In this document: in pieces, positions 1-7,440 of the stretch
Layout: each line of letters begins with the position of its first letter
Position numbering within the stretch: the stretch's first letter is position 1
DNA from: RPQJ01 sp963706535
GTDB lineage: Bacteria > Pseudomonadota > Gammaproteobacteria > Steroidobacterales > Steroidobacteraceae
Direction of reading: 5' to 3'
NCBI GenBank assembly: GCA_963706535.1
Contig: CAVPMU010000008.1
Span: 1 to 64,000, forward strand
Length of the DNA stretch: 64,000 nt
The notes under the pieces: generated by a model
Seen by the model: the letters and a program-made list of their open reading frames with translations, nothing else
Databases searched by the model: none
Told to the model about the DNA's origin: nothing
Program-made: the position numbers and the translations under genes

Positions 1-1956
1 AGTTCTCCTGTCTTTCGAGATTCTGGTAGTCAGCAAGTCGTTGTATTGCGGTCGGTTTGTGCGGTTTCGGGGCGCTTCCATGGCTGCATGGTGTAGTCAC
101 GAATATATTGACTTACGTCCCGCGACGAGCTTATATTCGCTGCCATGTCAGAACGTGGCGGCGCCGTTCATGTCGTCACCACGCGGCGCCGCTACAAGGG
201 CCGCGTGTACGCGACCCATCTGCTGCGCCGTAGCTATCGCGAAGACGGTCGGGTCAAGAACGAGACCCTCGGCAACCTCTCGCATCTGCCGGAGCCGCTG
301 ATCGAGGTCGTGCGCCGCTCGCTGCGGGGCGAGGTGTTCGTGCCGCTCGAGGCGCGGCTCGAGGTGCTGCGCTCGCGGCCCCACGGCCACGTGCAGGCCG
401 TTCGGCGGGCGATGCAGCGGCTCGGGATGGACTCACTGCTCGCCTCGCGGCCGAGCCCCGAGCGCGAGCGGATCTGCGCCCTGATTGCCGCGCGGGTCCT
501 CGCCCCGCACACCAAGCTCGCCACCACCCGCTGGTGGCACACGAGCACGCTCGCCGAGGAGTTCGGCGTCACCGCAGCCGATGAGGATGATCTGTACGCG
601 GCGATGGACTGGCTGCTCGAGCGTCAGCCGCTGATCGAGCGCAAGCTCGCGGCCCGCCATCTCGGGCAGGGTGCGATGGCGCTCTACGACCTCTCCTCGA
701 GCTACTTCGAGGGGACGCACTGTCCGCTGGGGAAGATCGGCTACAACCGGGACGGCAAGCGCAACAAGCTGCAGGTCAACTACGGGCTGCTGACCACGCG
801 CACGGGCTGCCCGATCTCGGTGTCGGTGTACGCAGGCAACACCGGGGATGCCAAGACGCTGATGGCGCAGGTGGCGAAGCTGCGTGAAGGGTTCGGGCTC
901 GAGCGCCTCGTGCTGGTCGGCGATCGCGGGATGATCTCGCACAAGGCGATCGGGGAGCTCAGGACGCTCGAGGGGATGGCCTGGATCACGGCGTTGAAGA
1001 GTACGCAGATCCGCTCGCTCATCGAGGCGGGCACGCTGCAGCTCGGGCTGTTTGATGAGCGCAACCTGTTCGAGTTCAGCCATCCCGATTATCCCGCGGA
1101 ACGACTCCTCGCCTGTCGCAACCGCGAGCTTGCCAAGCTCCGGGCCCACAAGCGCCAGGCGCTGCTGGCGGCCACCACGCTCGAGCTGGAGAAGATCCGC
1201 GAGCGGGTGGCGCGCGGCGCGCTCACGGGGCAAGCCACCATCGGTGTGAAGCTCGGGCGCGTCCTCGACAAGTACAAAGTCGGCAAACACTTCGAGCTGA
1301 CGATCACCGACACGCACTTCGCCTATCGCATCCGCGAGGATAAGGTCGCCGCGGAGGCGGCGCTCGATGGGATCTACGTGATCCGCACCGCACTACCGAA
1401 GAAGCAGATGTCCGCAGCCGAGGCGGTACGCAGCTACAAATCCCTCGCCCAGGTCGAGCGCGCGTTCCGCTCGCTGAAAACCGTCGACCTGAAGATCCGC
1501 CCGATCCATCACCGGCTCGAGCACCGCGTTCGTGCGCACATCTTCCTGTGCATGCTCGCCTACTATGTCGAGTGGCATCTGCTCGAGGCCTGGCGGCCCC
1601 TGCTGTTCGCCGATGAGGATCAGGCCGCCAAGAGCCACCGCGATCCGGTCGCCCCCGCGAAGCGCTCCGCAGCCGCGCTCGCGAAGGCGTCGACTCATCA
1701 GCGGGCCGACGGTGCGCCCGTGCACAGCCTGCGCACCTTGCTCGCCGAACTCGCCACGCTCGTGCGCAACACCTGCCGCACATCCGGCGCCCTCGAGCAT
1801 CCGGCCACGTTCGAGCTCCTGACGACTCCGACCCCAACTCAACGCCGAGCCCTTGAACTGCTCGATCCGATCGCCACGTAGTCAGAAACCGCGCACCTCA
1901 AATCCACGCAGGTGCCTATCGTGCAAGGTAAACTCAACGCGCCAGCCAGCGGAACT
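1..1956 (+). mobile_element. IS1634-type insertion sequence (left tip just outside window)
   Basis: The element is defined by its DDE transposase (145-1881). The right end is placed near 1956 because the metallophosphoesterase reading frame on the other strand breaks off there. Bases 1-12 (agttctcctgtc) match the reverse complement of 1945-1956 (agttccgctggc) at 9 of 12 positions, which suggests that the window opens inside the left terminal inverted repeat. No target duplication can be tested because the left flank is missing. The family assignment rests on the transposase; the exact termini are inferred. Confidence 0.7.
145..1881 (+). CDS. IS1634-family (IS4 superfamily) DDE transposase
   Basis: The 578-residue protein should catalyse cut-and-paste movement of the surrounding element. 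The three catalytic acidic residues can be read: D182 in LYDLSSSYFEG, D260 in VLVGDRGM, and E438 in VERAFRSLK, the E of the IS4-type YREK signature. The N-terminal region (VYATHLLRRSYREDGRVKNE) is typical of IS1634 transposases. The length is normal for the family and no frameshift is seen, so the gene looks intact. The start is the ATG at 145; there is no obvious Shine-Dalgarno sequence, which is common for IS transposases. It lies beside a truncated metallophosphoesterase, consistent with insertion damage. Confidence 0.9.
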   Translation: MSERGGAVHVVTTRRRYKGRVYATHLLRRSYREDGRVKNETLGNLSHLPEPLIEVVRRSLRGEVFVPLEARLEVLRSRPHGHVQAVRRAMQRLGMDSLLASRPSPERERICALIAARVLAPHTKLATTRWWHTSTLAEEFGVTAADEDDLYAAMDWLLERQPLIERKLAARHLGQGAMALYDLSSSYFEGTHCPLGKIGYNRDGKRNKLQVNYGLLTTRTGCPISVSVYAGNTGDAKTLMAQVAKLREGFGLERLVLVGDRGMISHKAIGELRTLEGMAWITALKSTQIRSLIEAGTLQLGLFDERNLFEFSHPDYPAERLLACRNRELAKLRAHKRQALLAATTLELEKIRERVARGALTGQATIGVKLGRVLDKYKVGKHFELTITDTHFAYRIREDKVAAEAALDGIYVIRTALPKKQMSAAEAVRSYKSLAQVERAFRSLKTVDLKIRPIHHRLEHRVRAHIFLCMLAYYVEWHLLEAWRPLLFADEDQAAKSHRDPVAPAKRSAAALAKASTHQRADGAPVHSLRTLLAELATLVRNTCRTSGALEHPATFELLTTPTPTQRRALELLDPIAT

Positions 1957-2739
1957 TCAGGTTAGCACACCCGCGATCGATGCGGCCTCGCCGCGCAGCA
2001 CGGTGAAACCGGCGCGCGCCGTGAAACCGAACGCCTGGTCGGCCCCGACAAAGAACTCGTGGTTGCCGGTCACGGCAAACTTGCCGAAGCGCGGACGCAA
2101 TTCCTGGAACAGCCGGGTCAGCCCGTCCAGATGATCCGCCTGGCCATCGACCAGGTCGCCGGTCGAGACCAGCAGATCGGGATCGAGCGCCTGTATGCGT
2201 GCCACGATCCGGCGCAGCCGGCGCGCGCCGACCAGCGCGCCGAGGTGTACATCGGATATCTGGATGATCTTCACCCGGCCGAAGGCGGCCGGCAGCTTCG
2301 CCGTGCGCAGGCGGATGCGCTCCACGCGGATCGCACGCGCCTCGAAATAGCCATACACGGTCGCGCCCAACGCCAGGTCCGTGGCGGCGTAAAAGAGGGA
2401 GGAATCCGTGAACGGCATGGCGCCGGGATGCCAATACGGCTCCGCGCCGGCATAGCCTGCCAACAGCCCGAGCACGTCGAATGCCAGCGCGATCCAGAAG
2501 AACAGGAAGATGAACCCCATCCAGGTATAACCCACCCACGCGCCGATGCGGACCAGCGCATGCGGCTCGTGTTTCTCCAGCCACCAGAGGATGAGCGGCA
2601 GCAACGTCATCAGCACCATCCAGGCAGCGATGGCGAGGCGTCCGACCGGCGCCAGACCCAGAGCGGCATCAACCTTGGCAAAGGCGTACACCTGTATCCC
2701 GCCATAGAGCAGGAAAAAAACGGATAGCAGGGCGGCCAT
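1957..2739 (-). pseudogene. Membrane-anchored metallophosphoesterase, 3' end cut off by IS
   Basis: The N-terminus has about four hydrophobic segments (residues 1-135). A calcineurin-like metallophosphoesterase domain follows, with the metal-binding blocks ISDVH, GDLVDG and GNHE. The last blocks of the family, including the GHTHGGQ-type motif, are absent because the frame ends at GVLT-stop exactly where the insertion sequence begins. Roughly a third of the catalytic domain is therefore missing compared with YaeI/YkuE-type enzymes. The intact relative would be a membrane-bound phosphoesterase acting on phospholipid-like or nucleotide substrates, but this copy is unlikely to be active without the C-terminal histidines. 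The start ATG at 2739 begins directly with a membrane segment. Confidence 0.8.
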
Positions 2740-2797
2740 GGCCCTCGATGCCCGGGGGCGCTGTTCGCTTTGCGGTCTTGCTCCATCGAAGCTTTCC

Positions 2798-3130
2798 TCA
2801 GCCGACCCGCCAACGCAAGCGCGCTGCGGCGAAATCGAACATCACCGATCCCGGCACCACGATGCCCAGGATGTCGCCAGCCGGTCGTGCATCGAACACG
2901 TGGAGGTAAAGGCTATCCACTCGAGCAGCCCGCAGCTCCAGCTGGCTTTCATCCAGATCCGCCGGCAACGGCCAGCTCAAGCCCTTCTGCACCGCCCGCT
3001 GCACGGTATTCGTCACCGCGCCCTTCGACATGCCGGTCGCCGCCGCGATCTTCTCGTGACTCAATTGCGCCTCAAATTTGAGGCGCAGAACTTCTTTGAT
3101 CTTGCGCATGGCACTCCGTTTGGCTGGCAT
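2798..3130 (-). pseudogene. istA: IS21 istA fragment joined in frame to an unknown C-terminal tail
   Basis: Residues 1-65 match the start of IS21 transposase IstA: MPAKRSAMRKIKEVLRLK, then a helix-turn-helix (LSHEKIAAATGMSKGAVTNTV), then the typical GLSWPLPADLDESQLE. After that the integrase core is missing and the frame continues into about 45 unrelated residues ending in RLRWRVG. The tail resembles the C-terminus of some other protein that I do not recognise. The best reading is an IS21 element that lost nearly all of istA and all of istB by deletion. The 5' side keeps the element's terminal repeats (3198-3331). It cannot encode a working transposase. Confidence 0.75.
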
Positions 3131-3197
3131 CGGCTCCCCCGGTGAAAATCGGGCAGCTTAGCCAGCAAAATGTAAGTTCCAGCGCAGACCCGGGATC

Positions 3198-3331
3198 ATT
3201 CCGGTCGAACGTAACCGACGATTCCGGCCAGCGCCGAAAATCGGTCACCTTCAATCAGAATGGGCGGTCACGTTCGGTCGGAACGACCGGTCACGTTCAA
3301 TCGGAATCAGCGGTCAACTTGGCCCGGAATA
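3198..3331 (-). repeat. IS21 terminal repeats: four 23-bp tandem copies plus one inverted copy
   Basis: Copies of a ~20-bp unit (consensus ggtcacgttcaatcggaatc) start at 3243, 3266, 3289 and 3312, an exact 23-bp period. The fourth copy is diverged (ggtcaacttggcccggaata). An inverted copy lies at 3198-3217. IS21-family ends are known to carry multiple transposase-binding repeats of this kind upstream of istA, and the istA fragment begins 68 bases further on (minus strand). The outer end of the element is therefore near 3331, abutting the recombinase remnant. Confidence 0.75.
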
Positions 3332-3453
3332 CGCACCTGGCCTCGATTTTTCCCATGCACGAGCTGACGAAGATCACGGGCCATAGAGACCCGCGCATGT
3401 TGATGCGGTACTACCACCCGCGCGCCGAGGACTTGGCCAAGCGCTTGGCTTGA
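3332..3453 (+). pseudogene. C-terminal remnant of a tyrosine recombinase (phage/island integrase)
   Basis: The last 40 codons of an open frame read as the end of a tyrosine recombinase. They include ELTKITGHRDPRMLMRYYHP, which holds the box II histidine (GHRD) and the catalytic tyrosine region (MRYYHP), followed by RAEDLAKRLA and a stop. Everything upstream in the frame is IS21 end sequence, so the integrase was disrupted by that element and its N-terminal and core parts are gone. It sits 27 bp from the end of the restriction operon and probably was the integrase that brought in the neighbouring island. Not functional. Confidence 0.75.
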
Positions 3454-3480
3454 AGCATGACTTAGCGAAGGAATCGGTGG

Positions 3481-4722
3481 TTACTCAGCCTGGCGGGAGG
3501 GGATCACTACGCGCAAGTAATCATCGGTCAATTCAAACCCAGCATCCCTACCGGCGTAGTCGCGCGTCAAGGGAACAATCTTGCGGCGAACCCCCATTCC
3601 GCGCGCATCAACGTAGCCGTAGTCGCGCATGATTTCGACAATGATTGGATTGCGTGGTGACCGCTGCCCAGCCAACATTTTTTCGATGGTCATCGAGTTC
3701 TGTAATGCCCCGGGACTGGTCACTTCCAGGCGGTCGGAGTAATTGACAACCTCAACCTCAATCGAACGCGTCCAGTCGCGGTGAACAAGTGCATTGAGAA
3801 GCGCTTCACGGATTGCATCAAAGGCGTAGCGGTAGCTTGGCTCTCGGCGCAGCCCCTCGTTTATCTCGGCCCCCTCCTCGGAGATGAAAGGGCGCATGCG
3901 ATCAATTAGACGTTCGAGCAATCCATCTTCCACGATGTTTCGCCCTGCCCCTGGCCTGCCTTCCCACAGGGCTACCAGCGGGCCATCAAGCACCGTGTCA
4001 TCCTGTGCCTGGTAATCCTTTGTGTCGCCAGCAAAGGACATCCAGCGTACCCCCGCGTAGCGCAAGCAACGGCGAGGGCTTCGCCCAAAAAGTATCAACC
4101 CAGCAATGGTGCATGTAGCGGGACCATCGGGGCGGCCAACCATGAAGCCTAAACCGATTAGCCGCTGTTCCCAGTCTTCGGCGGACTGCGGCGCCATCTG
4201 GTCGCCTGCGACATTGACCAGGTAATCGCTAAGTCGGGCCTGATCCAGATCATCCAGGTTGCTGCCGGATACAGGCAAAACCTCAGCGTGCAGCATTCCG
4301 CCGCTTTCAAACAGTCGAGCTTGCTGCTCCCTGGTTGCTAAACGTGAAGTGCTGCCGACACGGACATAACTTTCCTCGCGATTGTTGTTGCGCACCACAT
4401 AGGGCTTGGCTGTGCCTTGGGTGAGTGAAATGACCGCCACGCGCTTGCCATCGTCGAACACCACCTCTTCATAAAATGGCAGGGCCAGCGGATGCACGTA
4501 TCGGCCAAATACGGTGTCCATCACCCATGTTTCCAGGTCGCCACGCTGAATGCCGCTGATGGTGCCGTCATCCTCCACACCCAAAAGCAATTTTCCACCC
4601 TGGAAATTGAGCAACGCGACAATTTCTTTCGCCAGTTGCTCCGGGCGCAGGTCATCACGCTTGAATTCCACGCCGGAGTTCTCACCGTTGGCGATGACTT
4701 CCAGCAATTCAGATTTCAACAT
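3481..4722 (-). CDS. AlbA_2 (Schlafen-type) domain protein with C-terminal ATPase-like domain
   Basis: The 413-residue protein starts with an AlbA_2 domain: SGVEFKRDD at about residues 16-24, then ALLNFQGGKLLLGVEDDG with the usual glycine-rich turn. The C-terminal half has the companion signature of this family, EALLNALVHRDW at 306-317 and VTSPGAL, which resembles a GHKL-type ATP-binding fold. Proteins of this architecture are often annotated as ATP-binding or transcriptional regulators, and Schlafen-like members occur in phage-defence systems. It is the last gene of a five-gene operon, 11 bp downstream of the PHP/SMC ATPase. Its base composition is visibly poorer in GC than the flanking chromosome, which suggests transfer with that ATPase. 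The role is inferred: nucleic-acid-binding effector or regulator of the cassette. Confidence 0.85.
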   Translation of the reverse strand: MLKSELLEVIANGENSGVEFKRDDLRPEQLAKEIVALLNFQGGKLLLGVEDDGTISGIQRGDLETWVMDTVFGRYVHPLALPFYEEVVFDDGKRVAVISLTQGTAKPYVVRNNNREESYVRVGSTSRLATREQQARLFESGGMLHAEVLPVSGSNLDDLDQARLSDYLVNVAGDQMAPQSAEDWEQRLIGLGFMVGRPDGPATCTIAGLILFGRSPRRCLRYAGVRWMSFAGDTKDYQAQDDTVLDGPLVALWEGRPGAGRNIVEDGLLERLIDRMRPFISEEGAEINEGLRREPSYRYAFDAIREALLNALVHRDWTRSIEVEVVNYSDRLEVTSPGALQNSMTIEKMLAGQRSPRNPIIVEIMRDYGYVDARGMGVRRKIVPLTRDYAGRDAGFELTDDYLRVVIPSRQAE

Positions 4723-4733
4723 AGGCCGTTACC

Positions 4734-7391
4734 TCAAAACTCATACTTCTCTTTGCGTTGGATGAATGCATCGCGTCCACCTTCGAGGATGTTGGCCACC
4801 TGGTCGCGAATGACTGGAACATCAATCGAACCCTGGGCATCGAAGCTCAATGCGCCATGGTTTTCAACAGCCGTGAATACGCCGATCCACTCGGCGTCCC
4901 CGAATACCGGTATGTTGGCATTGTGTGTGGCGAACAGAAATTGACGACTGGTTTTCGCCGCACGCAGTTCGTGTACGATGCGCTCGGCAATAAAAGCGTT
5001 ATCCAGATTGTCCTCGGGCTGATCCATGATGAGCGGATCGACATTTTCCAGTAGCAGCATGTGCAAGATCGCTGTGCATTGCTGGCCGGTCGATAGCTTG
5101 TCCAATGGCCGAAAAACCGCCTCCGCTTGGCCATGCGACACATTCAGAAAAATATCTATCCGATGGTCAAGTTCCAGTGCCTCAAGTTCCATCAGGCGAG
5201 ACGCAGGCAGCCTCGTCAATGCATCCGCGACCAAGGGCGTTAACGCCCAATCGACTTGAAGCTCTGCTGAGCCGTTACGAATTGCCTGTGCAAGTGCTGA
5301 CGGGCTGATGGCATCCCTTTCGTCGATCCACGACAACCGCTTTTCGCCTACCCCCTCAAGCTTGCTTTCCAGCAGGAAGGCTTTCAGCGGTGTTCGATCT
5401 GCATCAGGCACCACTTCAACTTTCAATTTCCCTTCAAGACGACGGTTCAATTTCTTGGCCGCACTCTGCAAGCTCTTGGTGCGCTGGTCTCGGAGATCGG
5501 ACAATTCCGCAAGCAGATTTCGGCGCTCCTGCTGTTGGGATTCAAGCAGCTTGTTGTGATTGGCCACCCGAGTTTCGAGTGGTTTGATGCGCTCGATGTC
5601 CTGTAGCAGCCGCTGATAAGCCGTTCCCACCTCTTGGCCGCTTTTCCCGGCCGTTGCCGGGAGGCTGCGCAAGGCTTTTTCAAGCTCTGCCTCACCTTGT
5701 GCAATTGACTGCTTCCACAACGCAAGCTGTACCGCCAGTTGCTGCTCACCGTTTGCCAGCTCAGTTGTCAGCTCGGCAAGGTGACGTTCGAAGCCCTCGC
5801 GCAGTTTGTCTAAAATTGTCCGCGCTGGGCTGAGCAATGCGGCATTGGGCAAGTCCTCCAAGGCTTTGTCGCTGATGAAAGTCAGGTCGGGCAAATTGTC
5901 CCGAAGGCTCGCCACACCATCCCGCAAGTGCCGGATTTCTTCATGGGTGCGTTCGACAATCTGCCTCTCGCGAGCAAACAACGGTGTCTTGGCAAGCTTT
6001 TCTTGTATCCCTAACGCCTGAAAGCCTTGCAGTTGCTCAACCAGTTTGGGCAAGCGCGCAATTTGGGCTTTCAGGTCATCGACCTCGCCCAAGGTCTTGG
6101 CCAACTTCTGCTGACTTTCTTGCAAGCGCTTCTTGAGGGTGGCGTTGTGTTGTGCGTAGTCACCATCGCTAGGCAGGAAGCGGTCCAGCAACTGAATTCG
6201 GCTCTGCTCGTCCTGTGCCAGTTCGTAAATCTCGTTCTGGCCATAAATATCGATCCCCGGCAACAGGTCACGCGGTTGCAGGGTCGAGACATTGCCGCTC
6301 CCGTCGGGCACTACCTCGCGCACAATGGGCATTTCGCCATAGCGCCGGGAAACTCGGTAGCGCTTGCCATGCTGCGAAGAAGAAACGACCTCCACCTCGA
6401 TTCGGCCGGACGCCTTGCCCAAATTCTCCTTGATGATCTCAAGGTGAAGTTTGTGCGCCTGCTTACCTTTCGGGGGAATGTCCAGCACATAACGCAGGCA
6501 TTCCAGCAGGGTCGATTTGCCAGTACCACGCCCACCAATCACCGTGTTCAAGTGCCGGGAGAAGGCGATCTCCACACCATCGAGATAGCCCCCCGAGATG
6601 GTCATAGAGACGATCTCGCCAGCCGTCACCTCCGGTTTTTGCGAGTTCAGGCGGATACGTGATTCCGGGTCAAGGAACGCGACCTTGAAGGCATCAAAGG
6701 TCGGCTTCGTCATCTTGATCCAGCACGAGGCGCTGGCATCGTCCAGGTCGGAAGGTTTGGCAACATCCTTGGCGTTGATGACCGCAATGGGGCGCTCGCG
6801 CTTCCAGTTGGGGTCTGCGTTCAGAACGATGTTTTTGTACTCTTGTGGCAAGTCATCTATCGAGCCAGGAATCTGTGCCGCCTTGACCAAATCACTGCGC
6901 TGCCAGGTGTGAACTGACTTCTGAAACAAAATGCCGCTCGCCTGCGTTGCATGCGCCGCATACCAGAAACCGCCTAGCTCTTTGATCGTTTCCGCCAACT
7001 GAATGCAACCAAGCCGTGAGGGACGTACCTTTTCCTCGGGGTCCGTCAGTTGCAGACTCCCAAGATAGCGGTTCAGCTGATCCTTGGTCGTGTCTTCCGG
7101 GAAGAGACAGACCATATGAATTTTCTCGGTCGAGGCGATCTCGAAACCGGGAAATACGACAATGCCGTGGGGTGCCAACACATTGCGCAGCGTATCAACA
7201 CTATCGACGCTGCCATGATCGGCCAGGCCAACAACCTTGATTTCGAGTTCCAGGCACTTTGCCAACAGAGCCTGGTTATAGTCAGCCTCGCTCATGCCGT
7301 GCTCGCTGCCCCGGTAGGCACTGTTGTAGCCAACTGGGTTCACTTGCAAAGCGCAACGCCAGAAACGGGCATAGGTGTATTGGTCGCTCAT
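4734..7391 (-). CDS. PHP-domain / SMC-like ATPase (TrlF-type)
   Basis: This 885-residue protein has a PHP-like phosphoesterase region (about 1-240) followed by a RecF/SMC-type ATPase. In the PHP part, GLADHGSVDS (D58, H59) and YAAHAT (H147) match metal-ligand motifs, but the first HxH motif is not seen. The ATPase has Walker A GGRGTGKST at 286-294, a long coiled coil (roughly 395-650), an ABC-type signature LSTGQQ near 775 and Walker B LIMDQPEDNLD near 787-797, then FATHNANI. This layout matches proteins I recall being named TrlF-family AAA-like ATPases. It lies between res (49 bp upstream) and the AlbA_2 gene (11 bp downstream), so it is probably part of the defence operon as a sensor or effector. 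DNA or RNA as substrate is inference. Confidence 0.85.
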   Translation of the reverse strand: MSDQYTYARFWRCALQVNPVGYNSAYRGSEHGMSEADYNQALLAKCLELEIKVVGLADHGSVDSVDTLRNVLAPHGIVVFPGFEIASTEKIHMVCLFPEDTTKDQLNRYLGSLQLTDPEEKVRPSRLGCIQLAETIKELGGFWYAAHATQASGILFQKSVHTWQRSDLVKAAQIPGSIDDLPQEYKNIVLNADPNWKRERPIAVINAKDVAKPSDLDDASASCWIKMTKPTFDAFKVAFLDPESRIRLNSQKPEVTAGEIVSMTISGGYLDGVEIAFSRHLNTVIGGRGTGKSTLLECLRYVLDIPPKGKQAHKLHLEIIKENLGKASGRIEVEVVSSSQHGKRYRVSRRYGEMPIVREVVPDGSGNVSTLQPRDLLPGIDIYGQNEIYELAQDEQSRIQLLDRFLPSDGDYAQHNATLKKRLQESQQKLAKTLGEVDDLKAQIARLPKLVEQLQGFQALGIQEKLAKTPLFARERQIVERTHEEIRHLRDGVASLRDNLPDLTFISDKALEDLPNAALLSPARTILDKLREGFERHLAELTTELANGEQQLAVQLALWKQSIAQGEAELEKALRSLPATAGKSGQEVGTAYQRLLQDIERIKPLETRVANHNKLLESQQQERRNLLAELSDLRDQRTKSLQSAAKKLNRRLEGKLKVEVVPDADRTPLKAFLLESKLEGVGEKRLSWIDERDAISPSALAQAIRNGSAELQVDWALTPLVADALTRLPASRLMELEALELDHRIDIFLNVSHGQAEAVFRPLDKLSTGQQCTAILHMLLLENVDPLIMDQPEDNLDNAFIAERIVHELRAAKTSRQFLFATHNANIPVFGDAEWIGVFTAVENHGALSFDAQGSIDVPVIRDQVANILEGGRDAFIQRKEKYEF

Positions 7392-7440
7392 ATTCTTCTC
7401 CCCGCCAAGCTGCCGTGAGTGGGTGCCAAAGAGGTACGCA

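Noticed and set aside
54..75. Short inverted match between gcggtttc near base 62 and the reverse complement near 1886 as IS1634 ends
   Set aside because: Only eight bases match and they lie inside the element; the end placed by the broken metallophosphoesterase frame is better supported.
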